A stretch of 64,000 bases of DNA from Adiantum capillus-veneris (GCA_014529385.2 CM043953.1:78918338-78982337), one strand, 5' to 3'; positions 1-12,924 are shown, numbered from the stretch's first letter. Translations and numbers: made by a program. The notes: generated by a model from the sequence alone, not told the origin.

Positions 1-189
1 CGGTTTGCACATCTGTTTATAGTTGGGAATTAGTCGCTCTTAGATCAAAAGGAGATACCTTGTTAGTTGTGAAGAAAGTATTGGGAGTATGGAAGAATAA
101 GGATCCTAAATTGAAGAATTTATGCTTCAAGGTGCAATTGTTGCTAAAAAAGTTTGAAGCATGGAGGTTGTAGCATATTGAGAGGTGTC

Positions 190-1571
190 AAAATGAAGAA
201 GCTCATGATGCTACCCAAGAAATGATCACTTGTGTGTTTGTGGTAAGAGAAAATGCCCCTTTATATCATGGGAGGGAAGTGTTATCAAAGGAGATGGATT
301 TTCTGTTGACAGGTGTCTTACCTAAATGTCTACCATCCTCCAAAAAGTATGCTTTTTAAAAAAAAGCTAGGAAATACAAAATGCTTAGATGTGCTTTACA
401 TGAAAGGAAGTGATTTGGTTTTGTGTCCTGTGCCCTGGAAAGAAGAAATCTACAAGATTTTAAAAGAAAATCATGAAGGATCTTGTGGAGGCCATTTTGC
501 CATGAAGATCATGTTGCATAAAATTTTGCAAGAAGGCTACGTGTTGCCAAGCATTCAGCGGGATGTTAGCCATTAGTGCAAGTCTTGTTTGCCTTGCCAG
601 AAAATGAGAAAGATAATTTTGAAGCCTGAATTACTAAAGACAATTCTAGCTTTTGATGTGTTTGAAAAATGGGGTCTTGATATTATTGGACCCTTACCCA
701 TGATTAGCAAAGGGAATGTTTACATCTTGGCAACAATGGATTATCTGTCACGTTGGGCAGAAGCCAAAGCTCTCAAACACATTACTAGTAAGGAAATGGG
801 AAAGTTTGTATGTGATCATCTATGCTGCAAATTTGGTATGCCACTAGAACGGCTTTTTGATAGAGGACCGAGATTTAGAGGATCAGCTGTTTGATTTCCT
901 ATGCGAGAATCTCAATATATAACACATATACAATTCTCCTTATTATCCACAATGAAATGGTCTCAATGAGAGGTTCAATGGAGAGTTTTGAAAATCTTGT
1001 TAAAGATGATCCAAACACATGGAAAAACTTGGGATTCAGAGTTTCTTTGTGTATTATGGGCCTATACAATTGCTATCAAAACAAGCACAGGGTTTTCTCC
1101 TTACCACTTGGTCTATGGAAAAGAAGCATATTGCCAATTATAGTGGATATTCTTGCACTCAAATTGTTGTCATTGGCAGATAAAGAGCAAAGAGATACCT
1201 CACAAAAAAGACTATTGGATCTACAATGTTTGCAATTGGACAGAGTTTTGATTTTAAACTACTATGAGTAAGTGTCAAAGAACGCTTAGATAAAGGCTAA
1301 TGAATATGTGAAGGATAAGGGGATTGAAAAGGGCGATCTTGTGTTGCAATACAATAGTAAGTTGGACACTACCTTTCAAAAAAAGTTTCAAATTAAATGG
1401 GAAGGTCCTTTTACTATTGTGAACAAGTTTGACAATGGCACATATCAGCTGGCAGATTTGGGTGGTGCACAACATAAATACCTTGTTAATGGTTATAGAT
1501 TAAAGAAATATCTGGCACACTTGATGACAATTGTGATAGATGAGATGCTATCAATGAGGAAGATAGTGTGA
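190..1571 (+). pseudogene. Ty3/gypsy polyprotein remnant (integrase region)
   Basis: This is the C-terminal part of a gypsy pol, decayed. From about 192 the reading resembles the linker between RNase H and integrase. The integrase zinc-finger region follows: HEGSCGGHF near 470-500 supplies the His pair and CQKMRK near 595-610 the Cys end. The core begins with FEKWGLDIIGPLP and MDYLSRWAEA (about 660-770), where the first catalytic Asp sits; a later stretch, DRGPRF (about 860-875), is the second Asp region, with the preceding Ser/Asp context altered. The reading frame shifts between about 880 and 960. The tail near 1,325-1,450 (GDLVLQYNSKLD, KWEGPFTIV, NGTYQLADL) is the usual C-terminal domain of integrase. 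A stop near 575 and the frame change show it is not translatable as a unit. Protease and RT are not visible, because the element is cut by the window edge or truncated. Confidence 0.85.
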
Positions 1572-1661
1572 AGACATTTGAGAGTGTGAAGGAGGTTTTT
1601 GGGAATGAGCTGCAGCAGTTGTTCACCATAGAAACCTCTACTTGTCATGAATGATCAAACA

Positions 1662-2790
1662 GGCTAGGGGGGTTGGCAAGCTATGTCAAGCATTTTTTGG
1701 ATGAGCATAAAGTCATAAGATCATGCCAAAAATCTTGACTAGCCTCATGTATATATGTGTACATAGCACTGTAAGTCTTGAAAGTGACCATGTAAAAATT
1801 CATGTACAAAGGTGTGGTTTTACCAGGCTTGGATGCTGATGTTTTGGGTTGTTTGAGTCCCCAAGATATGCTTTTGATAAGTACTTTCAGTCGTGCTTTA
1901 TATCCCGTGAATCGGACTTGTACATCATAAGTTATGAGCATCCAAAGTGGGCGGTCTTAACTTAGAAAGTGATTGCAGGTGCATGCGACAAAGGAAACCA
2001 GGCCAACTTGGTGATTGGAATTCGAAATGCTAAGAGTTAAGATTTTTAGAAGTAGCTGGGATGATGGGCTCCAAGCCGTGTGTTATGGTGTGTCATTCGG
2101 TGACCAGAGTAGCAAGTTAGGAAAGGTTGTTCGATAAGTTCTCGTGATTGAGGGAGAAGCTGGAAATTAATTGGGCATGAGGGAGTTGGGAGGATTGGGG
2201 AGGAAGTTTCCATGTGGCATGGGAATTATCTCACATCGGAAGGGAAAAGGGGAGAATGGGGGGTATATAGGGTAAAGGGGAAACCCCCATTAGTTGTATC
2301 ACTTTGTGGAGAGATTAGCTTGATGGGCTCGTGGGCTCTTGGGGAGAGAGGGGCGCCTTTTATAGCTTTCCACACTACCTGCCCAGGCGCCTTGTCACAT
2401 TTTTGGTCGTCTTGACAATTCCCCCCCCCCATGTGCACAAAGAACTGACATGGCCCCAAATTTTGCCAAAAAAATGCCTAAAGTGGACCAATTAAAATGA
2501 AAACCCCAAGAGGCCTTGTCGACTAAGGAGAGAGAAGAAAGGGATTTGATTGAAAGGGATAAGTGAGCTCCATTTTAATAGCTGCAACACCTGCACACTT
2601 TCTAGAAAGCTCATTTTTGAGCAAGAAAGAGTACACCCCCGATTTTGAGTGGCCATAACTCTTTCACCACAAGATGAAATTCGTCATGATGTCCTCGGTT
2701 TCTCCTAATTTTGAATGTGTTTCATGCTTGAAGGGTTTTTCATAAATATCTACAAGTGTTTATCACAGGTGTTTTCGACAGTGTAATAGT
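1662..2790 (+). other. Possible 3' LTR of the preceding gypsy remnant
   Basis: A purine-rich stretch (GGCTAGGGGGG, about 1,662-1,672) directly precedes TGGCAAGC, which is what a polypurine tract followed by a 3' LTR looks like. A TATA-like GGTATATAGGG is near 2,262, and TTTTATAG lies in a GGCGCC-bounded inverted repeat near 2,351-2,392. A plausible TG...CA end would be near 2,781. No second LTR copy is in the window, so the boundaries are inference. Confidence 0.25.
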
Positions 2791-2859
2791 TCTTCCTTCC
2801 GACGGTGTGATTTGTGCAAGGCTATAGAGGCACTCATTTTCCTTGTTGTTTGCATGCTA

Positions 2860-3290
2860 ACAACGTCCACGTCTATGAGAATTACCACAACATCAACGGA
2901 GGCTCCATCAAAGGATCAGGACTATTCTAACACAAAATGGGAGACACACAGTACACTATTTATAGATGCGTACATTGACAAAGCTCTCCAGCGAGCGACC
3001 GGTGCAGTACTTTCTCGGACAACATCCAATGTTGGCCATCCTTGGGAGCTGATCCTACAGAGCCAGAAAACTACCCTACCCAACTATTATGATTGGACAC
3101 ACATTGGCACGATTGTATGCATCTAAGGCTTGGACAGCAGTTGAGCAGATGGGCAAAGAGTGCTATGGTCAAAGAGCTCTAGGCTATTTTTGGTAGATGT
3201 AGAGACAAGGTGGTGTACCTCTCACAACACAAGAGATCCTCGAGGAGGCTAGGGCTGAGATCTATCGCCAAGGACGACGGCGGCTGAAAT
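2860..3290. repeat. Unnamed dispersed repeat, copy 1
   Basis: About 400 bp recur in the same orientation at 3,960-4,370, including the shared phrases GAGGCTCCATCA, GGGAGACNC, AGTACACTATTTA, TATGATTGGACACACATTGG and GAGCTCTAGGCTATTTTTGG. A shorter version recurs at 33,585-33,720. The plus-strand reading of 2,812-3,126 is open for 104 residues, but the sister copies are not open in the matching frame, so I do not call it a gene. It could be part of a TE internal region; no transposase or RT motif is visible. Confidence 0.7.
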
Positions 3291-3894
3291 CTAAAAGCAC
3301 TCAAGCTGAAAATGTTGGCTATCCTGCGATGAAAACGCTGTCCTTTCAACATAGCTCCCAAACATTTCGAGATGCATCGTTCGGAGGTTTTTTAGCATAC
3401 AACTAAATGCTCCCCAGACATCTCTTCTACCTTGTTTCAAGGTTTTCAAGCGTACAATAAAAAATCCCCAGACATCTTGTCTACGCCATTCCGAGGTTCA
3501 GACAATACCAAAACAACATTTCTCACTACTCCACCCATGAGAAAATCACCAAGCATTGATACTAGTATCAAAAGGGCCAAAGTCGAACAATTCAAATCGG
3601 TACCAAGATAGGTTTAAAATAGATACCATCCATTTCAAGCAAATTCTAAACAGGATCACTAGCTAAGTTCTCAAACAAAATTCAAAAAATTGCTAATTTA
3701 AGCTGAAAAAGCATTCTCGACATTGATTGAGCTCAAAAGCCTCAGGTTTTTTTGCTGGAGCTGCGCATACACGGGTAGAGTTCCTTGAGGAGATCAGACA
3801 ATGGGAGACTTGATAGTGGGATAGTACCGACTTCTTTACTACAAGGAATCAGAAGTCAAATGAGCTTGCTTCAGAGCAGACTTTCGAGTGCACT

Positions 3895-4370
3895 TATACG
3901 AGAGGTATATTAGTTGACAAAGCCATTGAACTTGGGAGAGCTAGACACCCACATCTACAAGGGTGACCCCAACATTGACCGAGGCTCCATCAGAGGACAG
4001 GGACTATTCTAGCAAAAAATGGGAGACGCCTAGTACACTATTTACAGAGACGGACATTGATGAAGCTCTCCAATGACCGATGGAGTACTTTATCGGAGAG
4101 CGTCCAATGCCGAGCATCTTTGGGCACTGATCGTACGGAGCCAAAAAAATACCCTACTATTATGATTGGACACACATTGGTATGGTTGTATGCATCTATC
4201 CTTGGTCAATAGTTGAGCGGATGGGTAGAGAGTGTTAGGGTCAAAGAGCTCTAGGCTATTTTTGGTAGATGTAGAGACACGGTGGTGCACGTCTTATAGC
4301 GCAACCAGCCCTCGAGGAGGCTAGGGCTAAGATCTATTGCCAAGGACCACGATGGCTGAGATTTGCAAGC
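3895..4370. repeat. Unnamed dispersed repeat, copy 2
   Basis: This is the second copy of the 2,860-3,290 repeat, about 1.08 kb downstream in direct orientation. It carries an extra left part, TATATTAGTTGACAAAGCC followed by GGGAGAGCTAGAC, that also appears at 33,536-33,570 and 33,878-33,920. Substitutions and small indels are frequent between copies, so this is an old family. Confidence 0.7.
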
Positions 4371-4379
4371 GTTGAAAGC

Positions 4380-7260
4380 TGAAAATGCTGGCTATCTTGG
4401 GCTAAAAATGCTGGCCTTTCATTATAGCTCCCCACACATCTTGAGAATGTTGGTGACCTTGAACCAAGGGTGAATTAGAGAACTCTCACCAGTTGACCCT
4501 AGAAGGTAGAGTTCAAATTTAGTTTGATGGATTTGTTTGGAAAGTTTTGATTCCTTAAGGAAAGATATTGCGGGGTCAAGGGTTCCATATGAGAAAAAGT
4601 GAATGTTAACACCCCCTTGAGTTGGAATCAAAGAGCAGTAGGAGTCATGCCTTGGTGTCGGTCTCTAGTGGGTGGGATGTCAAAAATCATGGTGTATCCA
4701 TTTAGAGATGGTGCAGTCATCAGTCATTGGCATGGCCCTCACAAGTCAAGAGTATCAAGGTTTCAAAATTTTAGATATTGCAGCAATTTTCATCCATGTG
4801 GAAGGTATCTTGCTTGTTAGCTCTAACCTCCTCTTCAAACTAAACTATGTGATCATTTATCTTTACCACATACTCCTTGTTGGGATCAAAGTAAATCTGA
4901 TCCCTGTGCTTGCTAGTCTTGTAGAAGGTCAAAAAGTGCTTGAATCTAAGAGAGGTTCAAATCCCAGATTGAGTCGAGAAGGAAGACATCTGGGAACTTG
5001 AGTTGAAGTAAGTGTCAGGCACCTCTTCCATTATAGTCTCTAAAATCCTCCCTTGGCTTTTCACTCTCCTCTATGGATACTCTACTCTTAGTCTCTCTAT
5101 TATAGCCTTGATTCGCTACAATACGGCCTAATCTTAGGTACATAAAGACTCAAAATACTCAATGAAAATAAATACATGGCCTTCAATACCAATACCTCGG
5201 GCCGGGGGGGGGAGGGGGGGGGGGAGCACTAAAATAGAAAAATGTCTATCATGTTGGTTCAAAAGTAGGGATTATTTTATTCTCTATTTTTTCACAGTTT
5301 CACATACAAAAGGGTGTTGAAAAAATGATCTTCAAACAAATTACAGATTGACTAGGAAAAGGGTCCCTTTTATTGGTGAAAATTCATAATTAAGGGTTTT
5401 TATGAATAGTCCTTGAACACACGTAATATATAGATTTTATATATAGTGACCTCCCCCCCCCCCCCCTCCCAAGACCAATATCAACCCGTTTTTGTTTTTG
5501 TTAATCCAATTTGGTGGTTTTCCAAGCAAGATTTTGATCACTCCTATGTCTTCAAGGGTAATAAATTTAGTCTTCTAATCAGCAAGCATATAGAAGGACT
5601 CTTGGTCAAAATTTCTACTTCAATCCTATCATAGTAACCACAAAGTCAAGCTACAACCTTAAAATACAGAAAACTAAATTTCAAGTAGCAAACAATATCC
5701 AAATGACTTCAAACTTGCTAGGCTAATTGTATCAGGTGTCTATCATCCATGCGAATCGATCTTTTTTAAAAAGGACTCTCCTTGTAGCAGGAATAATAAG
5801 CACACTTATTATCTACCAGGTCAAAAAATGATTCAATTTCCACTTTTGTTGGTCCACACTAGTCAAGCATGTATCCAATAAGCCGTGAATGAGGTTGTTT
5901 CAGTCTTTAGGTAATCTGGTCCAAATCCACGATGATTTTTGTATTCAAAAGTTTCAATTGGTCATCCAAGTCAAATGATGTCAAAATTACTTGAGATTTT
6001 TTCCAAGCACTCTGTTGCTATCCAAGACCCAACTGCGTTCGAAAAAACTTGCAGAAGTTGAATTTTTAAGACAAGAGATATTAAGCATGGTTATTATCTC
6101 TATGGTCAAAATGAAGATTTTTTTTTTTTTTTTGGTTTGTGTTGGTTATTCACACCCTAATCAAGTTTCATGAAGTTTGGTTCAATTACCAAACTTGAAT
6201 CAGAGCCTCCGTAGACTATACTAATGCCTATGGAGTTGAGAAATGGTCAAAATATTACTTTTTTAAGCCCCAGATATTAGGCGTGCTTATTATTTAGGTG
6301 CTAATTTTTTACAACTGTTTCTCACTTTTTCACTTCCCAAAGTTATAGCAAGGTATTTTAAGACTTGTCAAAAAGATCCATCAAGTTCTATTTAGTATCA
6401 AGTGTTCTTATTCCTAGTTGTCTCAAGAGTGTCTATTAAGAGTGAAGGTTGTTTTGTCCAAGTTTTGCTCCCAAATGGAATTAGAGTCTCTTGAGCCTTC
6501 ACAAAAGTGTTAGCATATCACCCAAACAAGATGTCTATGTGTAAAAATCCAATTTCAGGTCTAAGAAAAAAAGCGCTTATTACATACTTGGCAGAATTTG
6601 CACATTTTTGGGATTTGATAGCATTCAAGTCTTATGCAGGCTAATGCAAATACTTTTGGCCAACAAAACTCACTTTAGTATGAACCTATAACACTAGGAA
6701 GATAATAAGCCCATTTTCTGCCAAACTTCAAAAATTTTCTTGAAAGTTTATTCTTTACTCACCCGTAGGTTGCTATAGCCTTCCCAAGATCAATGATGAC
6801 CAAGACTGATGTTTTTGAAGCTCTCAACTCAGCTCATGAGTCTTGTACCTGAGAATGCTCAATTTCTTTGCAAACAGCTTCAGTGATGTTAAATCAAAGG
6901 GTGAAATAGATGAAAAACGTTCCTCGATTCCTTCTCACCCTACTCATAATTACATCAGCAAAAGTTAGTGAAAAGTTTCCACCAACATTAATTTTCCTTT
7001 GTTTATTCTTCCTAAAAAGAGTGCCAATACCTGAGCTTTGACATAGTCTAATCTATCAACCTCTAAAGTAACCTAATATAAGCCTAAACGTTCAAAGCAA
7101 GTACCACTACTCCCAAGACACTTATGCACAGTCGAAGTCGACACATATCAACCTTTGTGGCCTCTAAAAGTTTGTTTTGTTCTCTAGACAAACCTAGAGG
7201 AAGCCTTTGGACAATAATACTGAGCACTGAGGTTTTTCCCTAGTATGGGTCTAATAATAT
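4380..7260. other. Anonymous AT-rich intergenic DNA
   Basis: No protein family is recognisable here. Short homopolymer tracts occur: a broken G run at about 5,196-5,225 and a C run at about 5,453-5,467. A phrase built around AAGC..TTATTAT recurs at about 5,800, 6,087, 6,280, 6,575 and 6,707. This suggests a very degenerate repeat, probably an old TE. Open frames here are short and unsupported. Confidence 0.5.
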
Positions 7261-7270
7261 TCTTTCTACC

Positions 7271-7273
<3 letters not shown>

Positions 7274-7309
<36 letters not shown>

Positions 7310-7317
7310 GTGTGTGT
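7274..7317. repeat. (CT)n-(TG)n microsatellite
   Basis: About 34 bp of perfect CT dinucleotides run into a short TG stretch. Confidence 0.95.
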
Positions 7318-7628
7318 GCAATATTGCAACCCTAGCCTTCTCTTTCTTGGGTCCTCCTCAGCCTCCCTCTGGGGGCAAGGGGCTACTTTGTGGGAGAGCA
7401 TTAACACAGCCTTGCCCTCCCAACCAACACCGCCTTGCCCACACATCTAATCATTTCCACGATTTTGACTTTGTGCAAACTACCCAAATTCTTGACTCTT
7501 CTTGAGCTACCCTCAACTCTCAGATTCGTCTTTAGCATTGACTTTGACTCTACTCAAGCTACATGTGACTCTCTAGCACTGTTTCTTTGAGTCTCTTCGT
7601 AGGAAGCATGGGCCTACCATGGCCACTT

Positions 7629-7644
7629 CACTGCAACACGGCAC
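7629..7644. repeat. CACTA left terminal inverted repeat
   Basis: CACTGCAACACGGCAC is preceded by the target-site copy CTT. The fifth base departs from the canonical CACTA (G for A), perhaps a mutation. Confidence 0.85.
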
Positions 7645-7880
7645 ACAAAAATCGACGCAAACACCGACAAAATAAAGCTAGTTTTAAAACTAAAAAGCGT
7701 TGAAATAGGCCTCGAAAGAGATGCTGGTATCGTGTTGGTATAAGTACCGGTATATTATGCGTCAGAATAAATTACAAAATGAGCGTCGGAAGACGCAATG
7801 AAATAACCACCGGTAATACTATAGCATGTTCCGATGCATCTACCAAAGTCTGTACCGATGCTTATATGGTACTATGTATC
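7640..7880. repeat. CACTA left subterminal repeats
   Basis: This segment holds many short CG-bearing words in both orientations (GACGCAAACACCGAC, ACCGGTA, GCGTCGGAAGACGC, ACCGATGC). It mirrors the right subterminal zone at about 15,500-15,700, where CGATATAGGC, CGGTAGGCGTC and ACCGACGCC occur. In En/Spm such motifs bind the element-encoded TNPA protein; here that role is inferred. Confidence 0.6.
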
Positions 7881-8059
7881 GACGACATAACTTGCAAAAT
7901 TGTTTTGGGCAGAGAGGACTGAGAACTGATGTTGCATGTACTGCAGAAAAATAAAATAGCCCTCTCTGCCCAAAGGAAGAGTGCACAAGCAATCGCACTC
8001 CACCTACAAGCTGACGCTAAAGAGCGAGTGTATGGCAATTAGCAAAATTGTAAGAATAA

Positions 8060-8390
8060 CATGACCACAAAATCAAAAGCGTGATCATGGCATAATGGCA
8101 TAAAGATGTTATAACCGCATAATTAAAACATGACTCGAAAATTGCAAAACCATAAACATAACCTGTTTTCCATACCATAACCATTACTATAACTTGCTTG
8201 TCATACCATAACCATAGCAACCAAACCATCATTTCACAACCATAACCATAACCATAAACATAATCATAACCATAACCATCACATGATTGCCATACCATCA
8301 TAGCAAAACCATAACCTTAACTTGACTGCCAAATCTTAACCATAACATCTGTGCCATACCATAAACATAACCATAAACCATAAACATAAG
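8060..8390. repeat. CCATAA-rich degenerate simple repeat
   Basis: The hexamer-like word ACCATA/CCATAA is reiterated many times with interruptions, for example near 8,240-8,275. It lies between the second CACTA gene and the left subterminal zone. Its Tyr/Gly-rich minus-strand open frame (8,017-8,301) is a by-product of the repeat. Confidence 0.7.
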
Positions 8391-8437
8391 CACTACAAAA
8401 CTGTACATATGCAAATAATCACTGAGTGAGAAAACCC

Positions 8438-9519
8438 TTATGGAAATGCCTCCCAGTCGACGTCCTCTCCCTCCTCCGGCAACTGGGTCAAAAGGGCCAC
8501 AAGTCCATGCTTGTACCCATACGTCTCCTCTCGGCGTGTCGGAGGACGCTTTACGGCAACTTCCTGCAAAATTATGGTTTAATCATTAGATAAATCTTCA
8601 AATAAAATATATATTTTTAGTAATTTAAAGCATACGTATAATACTTACAAACTCATGTCAAAGCGTATCGTAGCCTCCACTCCCAAGATGTGACGCTCTA
8701 GCAGACTCCAAACGTGCTCTGGCTGCATCTCTATGTTGCTGAAATCTCTGAGGATTGTCTTGTGTCTCTCGTGCAATCCCCGCCCACTCCTCTGCATCTA
8801 ACCATGCTGGCTTGGGATTGCCATAATTGTACTTGTCTCTCGCCTCTGACCGATGATGTGACATTGTGGACTTCACCACGCTCAAAATCTAAGAGTTAGA
8901 GACTATATCGTACCCCTCTCTCAGCCTGTACTCTCTATGAATGGCCTCGACGATGTAATTCTTTCTTTCAACATCGAGGTTATCCCAAACCTCCATCACA
9001 GAGTGACCATACTATATCGTACATGGCCTTTCCGACCCTATCCGCCACAACAACTCCATCCCTACTCTTGTACACCTTCCTAGGATTATGCTTGTGTGAT
9101 CCCCAAGGTGTACATGGTGTGCCAATCGGTGAACTATCTACTGAAGAGAGTGGTGGATGCTCTCTCGATGGTGTGGACGCATCGGTAGAACCGCTACCAC
9201 AACAACCACCACCTCCAGAAGGACACCTACCTTATCTCGAGGATGAACCACCCGTCGATATAGGGGGCACACGAGTCCTAGGCATATGGGTCACACTAGA
9301 CTAAGGTGTGGGGCCGCTCGGTGTAGGGACCACAATAGTCTCGGGCATAGGGTCGGTCGTAGTAGGTCTAGAGGGACCTATTGCCCAAAGATGATGTGCC
9401 ATCGCGATCTGCTCTAGTGTGAACTGAGACAAAAACGATCCCATCTGCTCAGGTGACATGACGGCTGGAGTGACAGGAAAACTAAAACTAAGAGAGTATG
9501 GCTCATCGTCATTGTCCAT
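8438..9519 (-). CDS. Second CACTA gene (plant En/Spm transposase-like, TNPA position)
   Basis: The gene reads leftward from ATG at 9,519 (MDNDDEPYSLSF), with a Pro/Thr-rich first exon to about 9,301. A middle segment ends near 8,658 and carries ARDKYNYGNPKPAWLDAEEW and the Arg/Ala-rich stretch RDAARARLESARASHLGSGG, a pattern familiar from the plant Ptta/En/Spm transposase family that accompanies TNP2. The last exon is 8,438-8,563. It follows a clear acceptor (minus-strand TTTTGCAG), encodes RRPPTRREETYGY and the acidic end EGEDVDWEAFP, and stops at 8,438-8,440. Known proteins in this position bind subterminal repeats; here that is inferred. A TGA falls just before the donor-like GTAAGTATT near 8,647, so either the exon boundary differs or this copy carries a nonsense change. 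Exact exon edges between 9,300 and 8,885 are uncertain. Confidence 0.6.
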
Positions 9520-9740
9520 GGCTAATCATACACAAAAAAACACCCACAAATTATGTTAGTTTATAGAAGAAATGCTTAATCAATACAAATAACAAATCAA
9601 TGAAGCTGCTACACAATGAATGAATCTAAAGTGTATTGTAGACTAATAAAAAGAGTTTTACAAAACAGCTCCTAGCAGAAATCATTAGTTAATCTCTCAT
9701 CCTCTATGAGATCTGATGCACCAAAGATGCCTATCTCAAT

Positions 9741-12700
9741 CTATACTTCTGCATCTTCGTCATCGAACTCTACTTCTTCGTTGCACTCCGCATCAACTTC
9801 AGTATTTGACACCTCATCTCTAGGTTCAGACAATTGCTCACTGCTGATATCCACCTCAAAGTCTAAACTTAAAGTTTTCATCGGTCCTGCGCTTTGTTTA
9901 TGAATCACCTCTTCAACCTCAACGTCCAATCCTTCACACACTTGCTTGCTACGTGGAGCAACTTGAATGACATACAGCCAACAGGGATTAGACAGATCAT
10001 TCTCATCATTTTTTTTCCATAGTGGATCGCGTATTATAGAACTTGTTCACAATGCTCCGGAAGTACGAATGTATCCCGCACATCTGTCCACACCGGCCTA
10101 GAGTTCACTTGAATCAATCCACTATTGTCTTTATGTGCAATTGCATTAGGGCCGCTAGTAATAACTTTGAACCACTTGACATCAAAGATAAACATATCAA
10201 ACTTTTTAAAGCTAATCTTCGAGACGTATTGGATGTAGCCAAAGTATTTAGTATGTGTATTCTCATCCCTGACACTACTCCTACTTTCTTGGACGAAGCT
10301 TGCCCTAACACCACTATCGAAAGTGACCCTTTGTTTTTCGATTCCTTGCACTCTAAAGTGTTTTCCATGCGACCACAAAGCTCCATATTTGTGATACTGC
10401 AGCCACAAAATTGAAACAGACTACAAATTATTAAAGCAATGTGATCATGTGGAATTCGAAAATGAATTTGTGAAATATACATTACAATCGCAACCCCTTG
10501 ACATCTCCTCTTCCTCTTCAGTAAATAGCAATCCATTCCTCTTTGCCTCTGAGATTGTCGCATCTAACCACCGCCCAATTGGAAAGTCAGGAAATTTTTG
10601 AAGATGATCTGGAAAAGGAAGGTTTCTAGTGGCACGCTTGCGCTTGAATTGAAGGCGATCTATCAAGCGTTGTTGCTTTTCCCCTTCGTACCTCTCTAGC
10701 CACTTTTGCATGATGTCTGAGTTGAGAAGGAAAAATCTCATAACCTTTTCTCGCATTGTGATGTCCATCTTCCTAACAATGCCTTGTCCCTGGGACTCTC
10801 CCCTGTCACCTTGACGTTGAGCTCAATAGTCCACATTCGGGGCATCTCTGAATCAATTGAGACCAAAAATTCACTGATGAAGACAAGAGACTCTTGTACA
10901 AGCCATCCTTCGGCCATGCTATCCTCGGGGCGAGCCCTTTGACGAACAAACCCCTTTAAAGTCTTCATAAATCTCTCCAAGAAGAACATCTACCTGCTAT
11001 GGACCACCCCAGCAATTGCAACTTCATTGACCACATGCACAAGTACGTGCATTTGGATGGTAAGAATGTTTGTTGGAAAGTACTTCTCCACCATGCACAC
11101 TGCTTCAATAGCATTTAAGCATGTTGCATTGATGTTGTCTTATCTTATCTCTTTTGAATTGATCCAGCGTACCAACTCACTGATTTTGTAGAATGTTCTT
11201 CTAATGTCATCTGTCAAACAACCCTTTATGGCAATTGGTAGAATGAACTGTAAAAATTTGTGCCAATTGTGGGACTTAAGACCACTGAGATTGTCATCTC
11301 TTGTAAAAGCCATTTTCAAACATCGCATGCACCCTGTGGGAGTCTTGAATGAAGATATAGTCTTCTTCACTTGTTGCTCTTCTGCACGACTTAGAACCCA
11401 TGGACCTTTTGGTATAGCAAACTTTCCATTGGGTCTAAGTCGATGCCACATCTCTGGCATTCGACCCACAGCCTGCAGGTCATCTCTTTGGGCCTTGCTC
11501 TCCCTTTTTCCAGTGACGGTTGAGCAAATGATTAATCACCAGGTCACTCCAGTACAAGAGTTCATGGAAAATAGAAAGTCTTTTCATTCCAAGTGGCATC
11601 CAATCTCCCCTCTCCAGCCACATGTTTTTCGAATCGCTCGCTTTCAGTGGATGCATGTCATGTTTGCATATGTTTGGTTCACATAGCTCATATCCTTCAG
11701 GAAAAAATCTACCATGCTCCTCGTAAACTGTCTTGCTCAAATGCTCAGAGCGGCGGAAGCCAAGTCGAGGACCACATTTCGGACATGCATGATTGCCTAA
11801 GTAACTCAAGCCTGAAACATCACAAAATTAAAATATATAAGTGTTGGCATAGCCAGGAATTACATGTGTGTGAGGTTTTAAAGGCACTTACCTAAGCACT
11901 CACCGAAGCCTGACCAATTGTGCATGGTCCACATGAGAATGCCTTGCACATGTACATTCCGGCGTCCGATTGGTTGGGACATATCAACCACATTGATTCC
12001 TGTCCACCCACAAGATTTGGAGCTCTTCTATAAGTGGTGCTAGATAGACGTCCATGTTCTTTGCTTTGTACTTTCCTGGGATGATCAATGACAACAACGG
12101 ATGTCCCTTCTTGATATCGAGCCATGGTGGAAGATTTAATTAACCAGACAAACAGCCATGTGCTCCATGGAAAACTCCGTAATCCGAATGGAATTACTCC
12201 GTCCAGTGCCAGATCAAAGTGGATACATCGAGGCTCGTTCATAAATGTAGGGAAACTTTCCTCTATGTTCTTCCATGTACGAGAGTTAGCAGTTACCCGC
12301 ATCATATCATCTATTGATCTAGTATTTGAATGCCATGTCATCAAAGCGGCTATGGACTTGCATCATCTGTCGATCTAGTATTTGAGTGCCATGTCATCAA
12401 AGCGCCTATGGACTTGCACCTGAACATGCTCTTTATTCTTAGAATGATAGGAAAGTGTCGAAGGACCTTTGCAGGGATAAATTTTCCTTGTGTGTCCTCC
12501 CTGTACCTGTTAGATCCACAATTGGGACACTGTTCCAAATTTTTATACTCATTGCGAAAAAGTATACAATCATTAGGACATGCATGTATTTTGTGATAAT
12601 CCAAGCCCAAATTAGTAAGAAGCTTTTTAGCGGCTGGACGGGTAGGGGGCATGTGATTCCCTTTTGGCAATATTTGCTCATTGAGCAACCTGTCGTTACA

Positions 12701-12832
12701 TGAACAAGTCAGGTCTTCTAGTTGCTCAATCGGAAAGAGACCATGATTGTGTATGTGTTGGTCATAGATTTTTTGTTTTTGAAAGATCTGATGCTTGCAA
12801 TGCGCACAAGGATACGGCATCCTATCATCCAT
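9741..12832 (-). pseudogene. TNP2-class CACTA transposase, frame-broken
   Basis: The gene reads leftward from ATG at 12,832. The first segment (to about 12,350) has a Cys/His-bearing N-terminus (MPYPCAHCKHQIF, CSCNDRLLNEQILPKG), then YHKIHACPNDCILFRNEYK and CPNCGSNRYRED, the hallmark opening of the tnp2 transposase domain. The core follows (LMTWHSNTRS, LALDGVIPFGLRSF). The domains typical of plant TNP2 C-terminal halves come next: ACPKCGPRLGFRRS and NHLLNRHWKKG (11,480-11,809), then LSGLKSHNWHKFLQFILPIA (11,140-11,469, DUF4218-like), then KFDMFIFDVKWFKV and FVLPEHCEQV (10,034-10,408, DUF4216-like), and an acidic tail to about 9,741. Transposase acts in the nucleus to excise and reinsert the element. 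A 56-bp tandem duplication at 12,308-12,419 shifts the frame inside the core, and further shifts appear near 10,040 and 12,150; introns probably separate some of the C-terminal blocks. Confidence 0.85.
12308..12419. repeat. 56-bp tandem duplication inside the transposase
   Basis: The segment starting CATCTATTGATCTAG (12,308) is repeated from 12,364 with only a few substitutions. It duplicates the coding stretch that contains LMTWHSNTRS. Because 56 is not a multiple of three, it breaks the reading frame of the TNP2 core. Confidence 0.85.
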
Positions 12833-12924
12833 ACTTTATCTACCAATGATGCAACAAATAATTAGAACACTCTAGTTGTTATAACTACACACTACTAAGT
12901 ACATGACAATACATGACAACCTCA

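Noticed and set aside
2812-3126. 104-codon gene
   Set aside because: The homologous repeats at 3.96 kb and 33.6 kb are not open in the same frame.
11204-11686. Plus-strand 160-codon frame and neighbours
   Set aside because: They are antisense shadows of the minus-strand TNP2 transposase.
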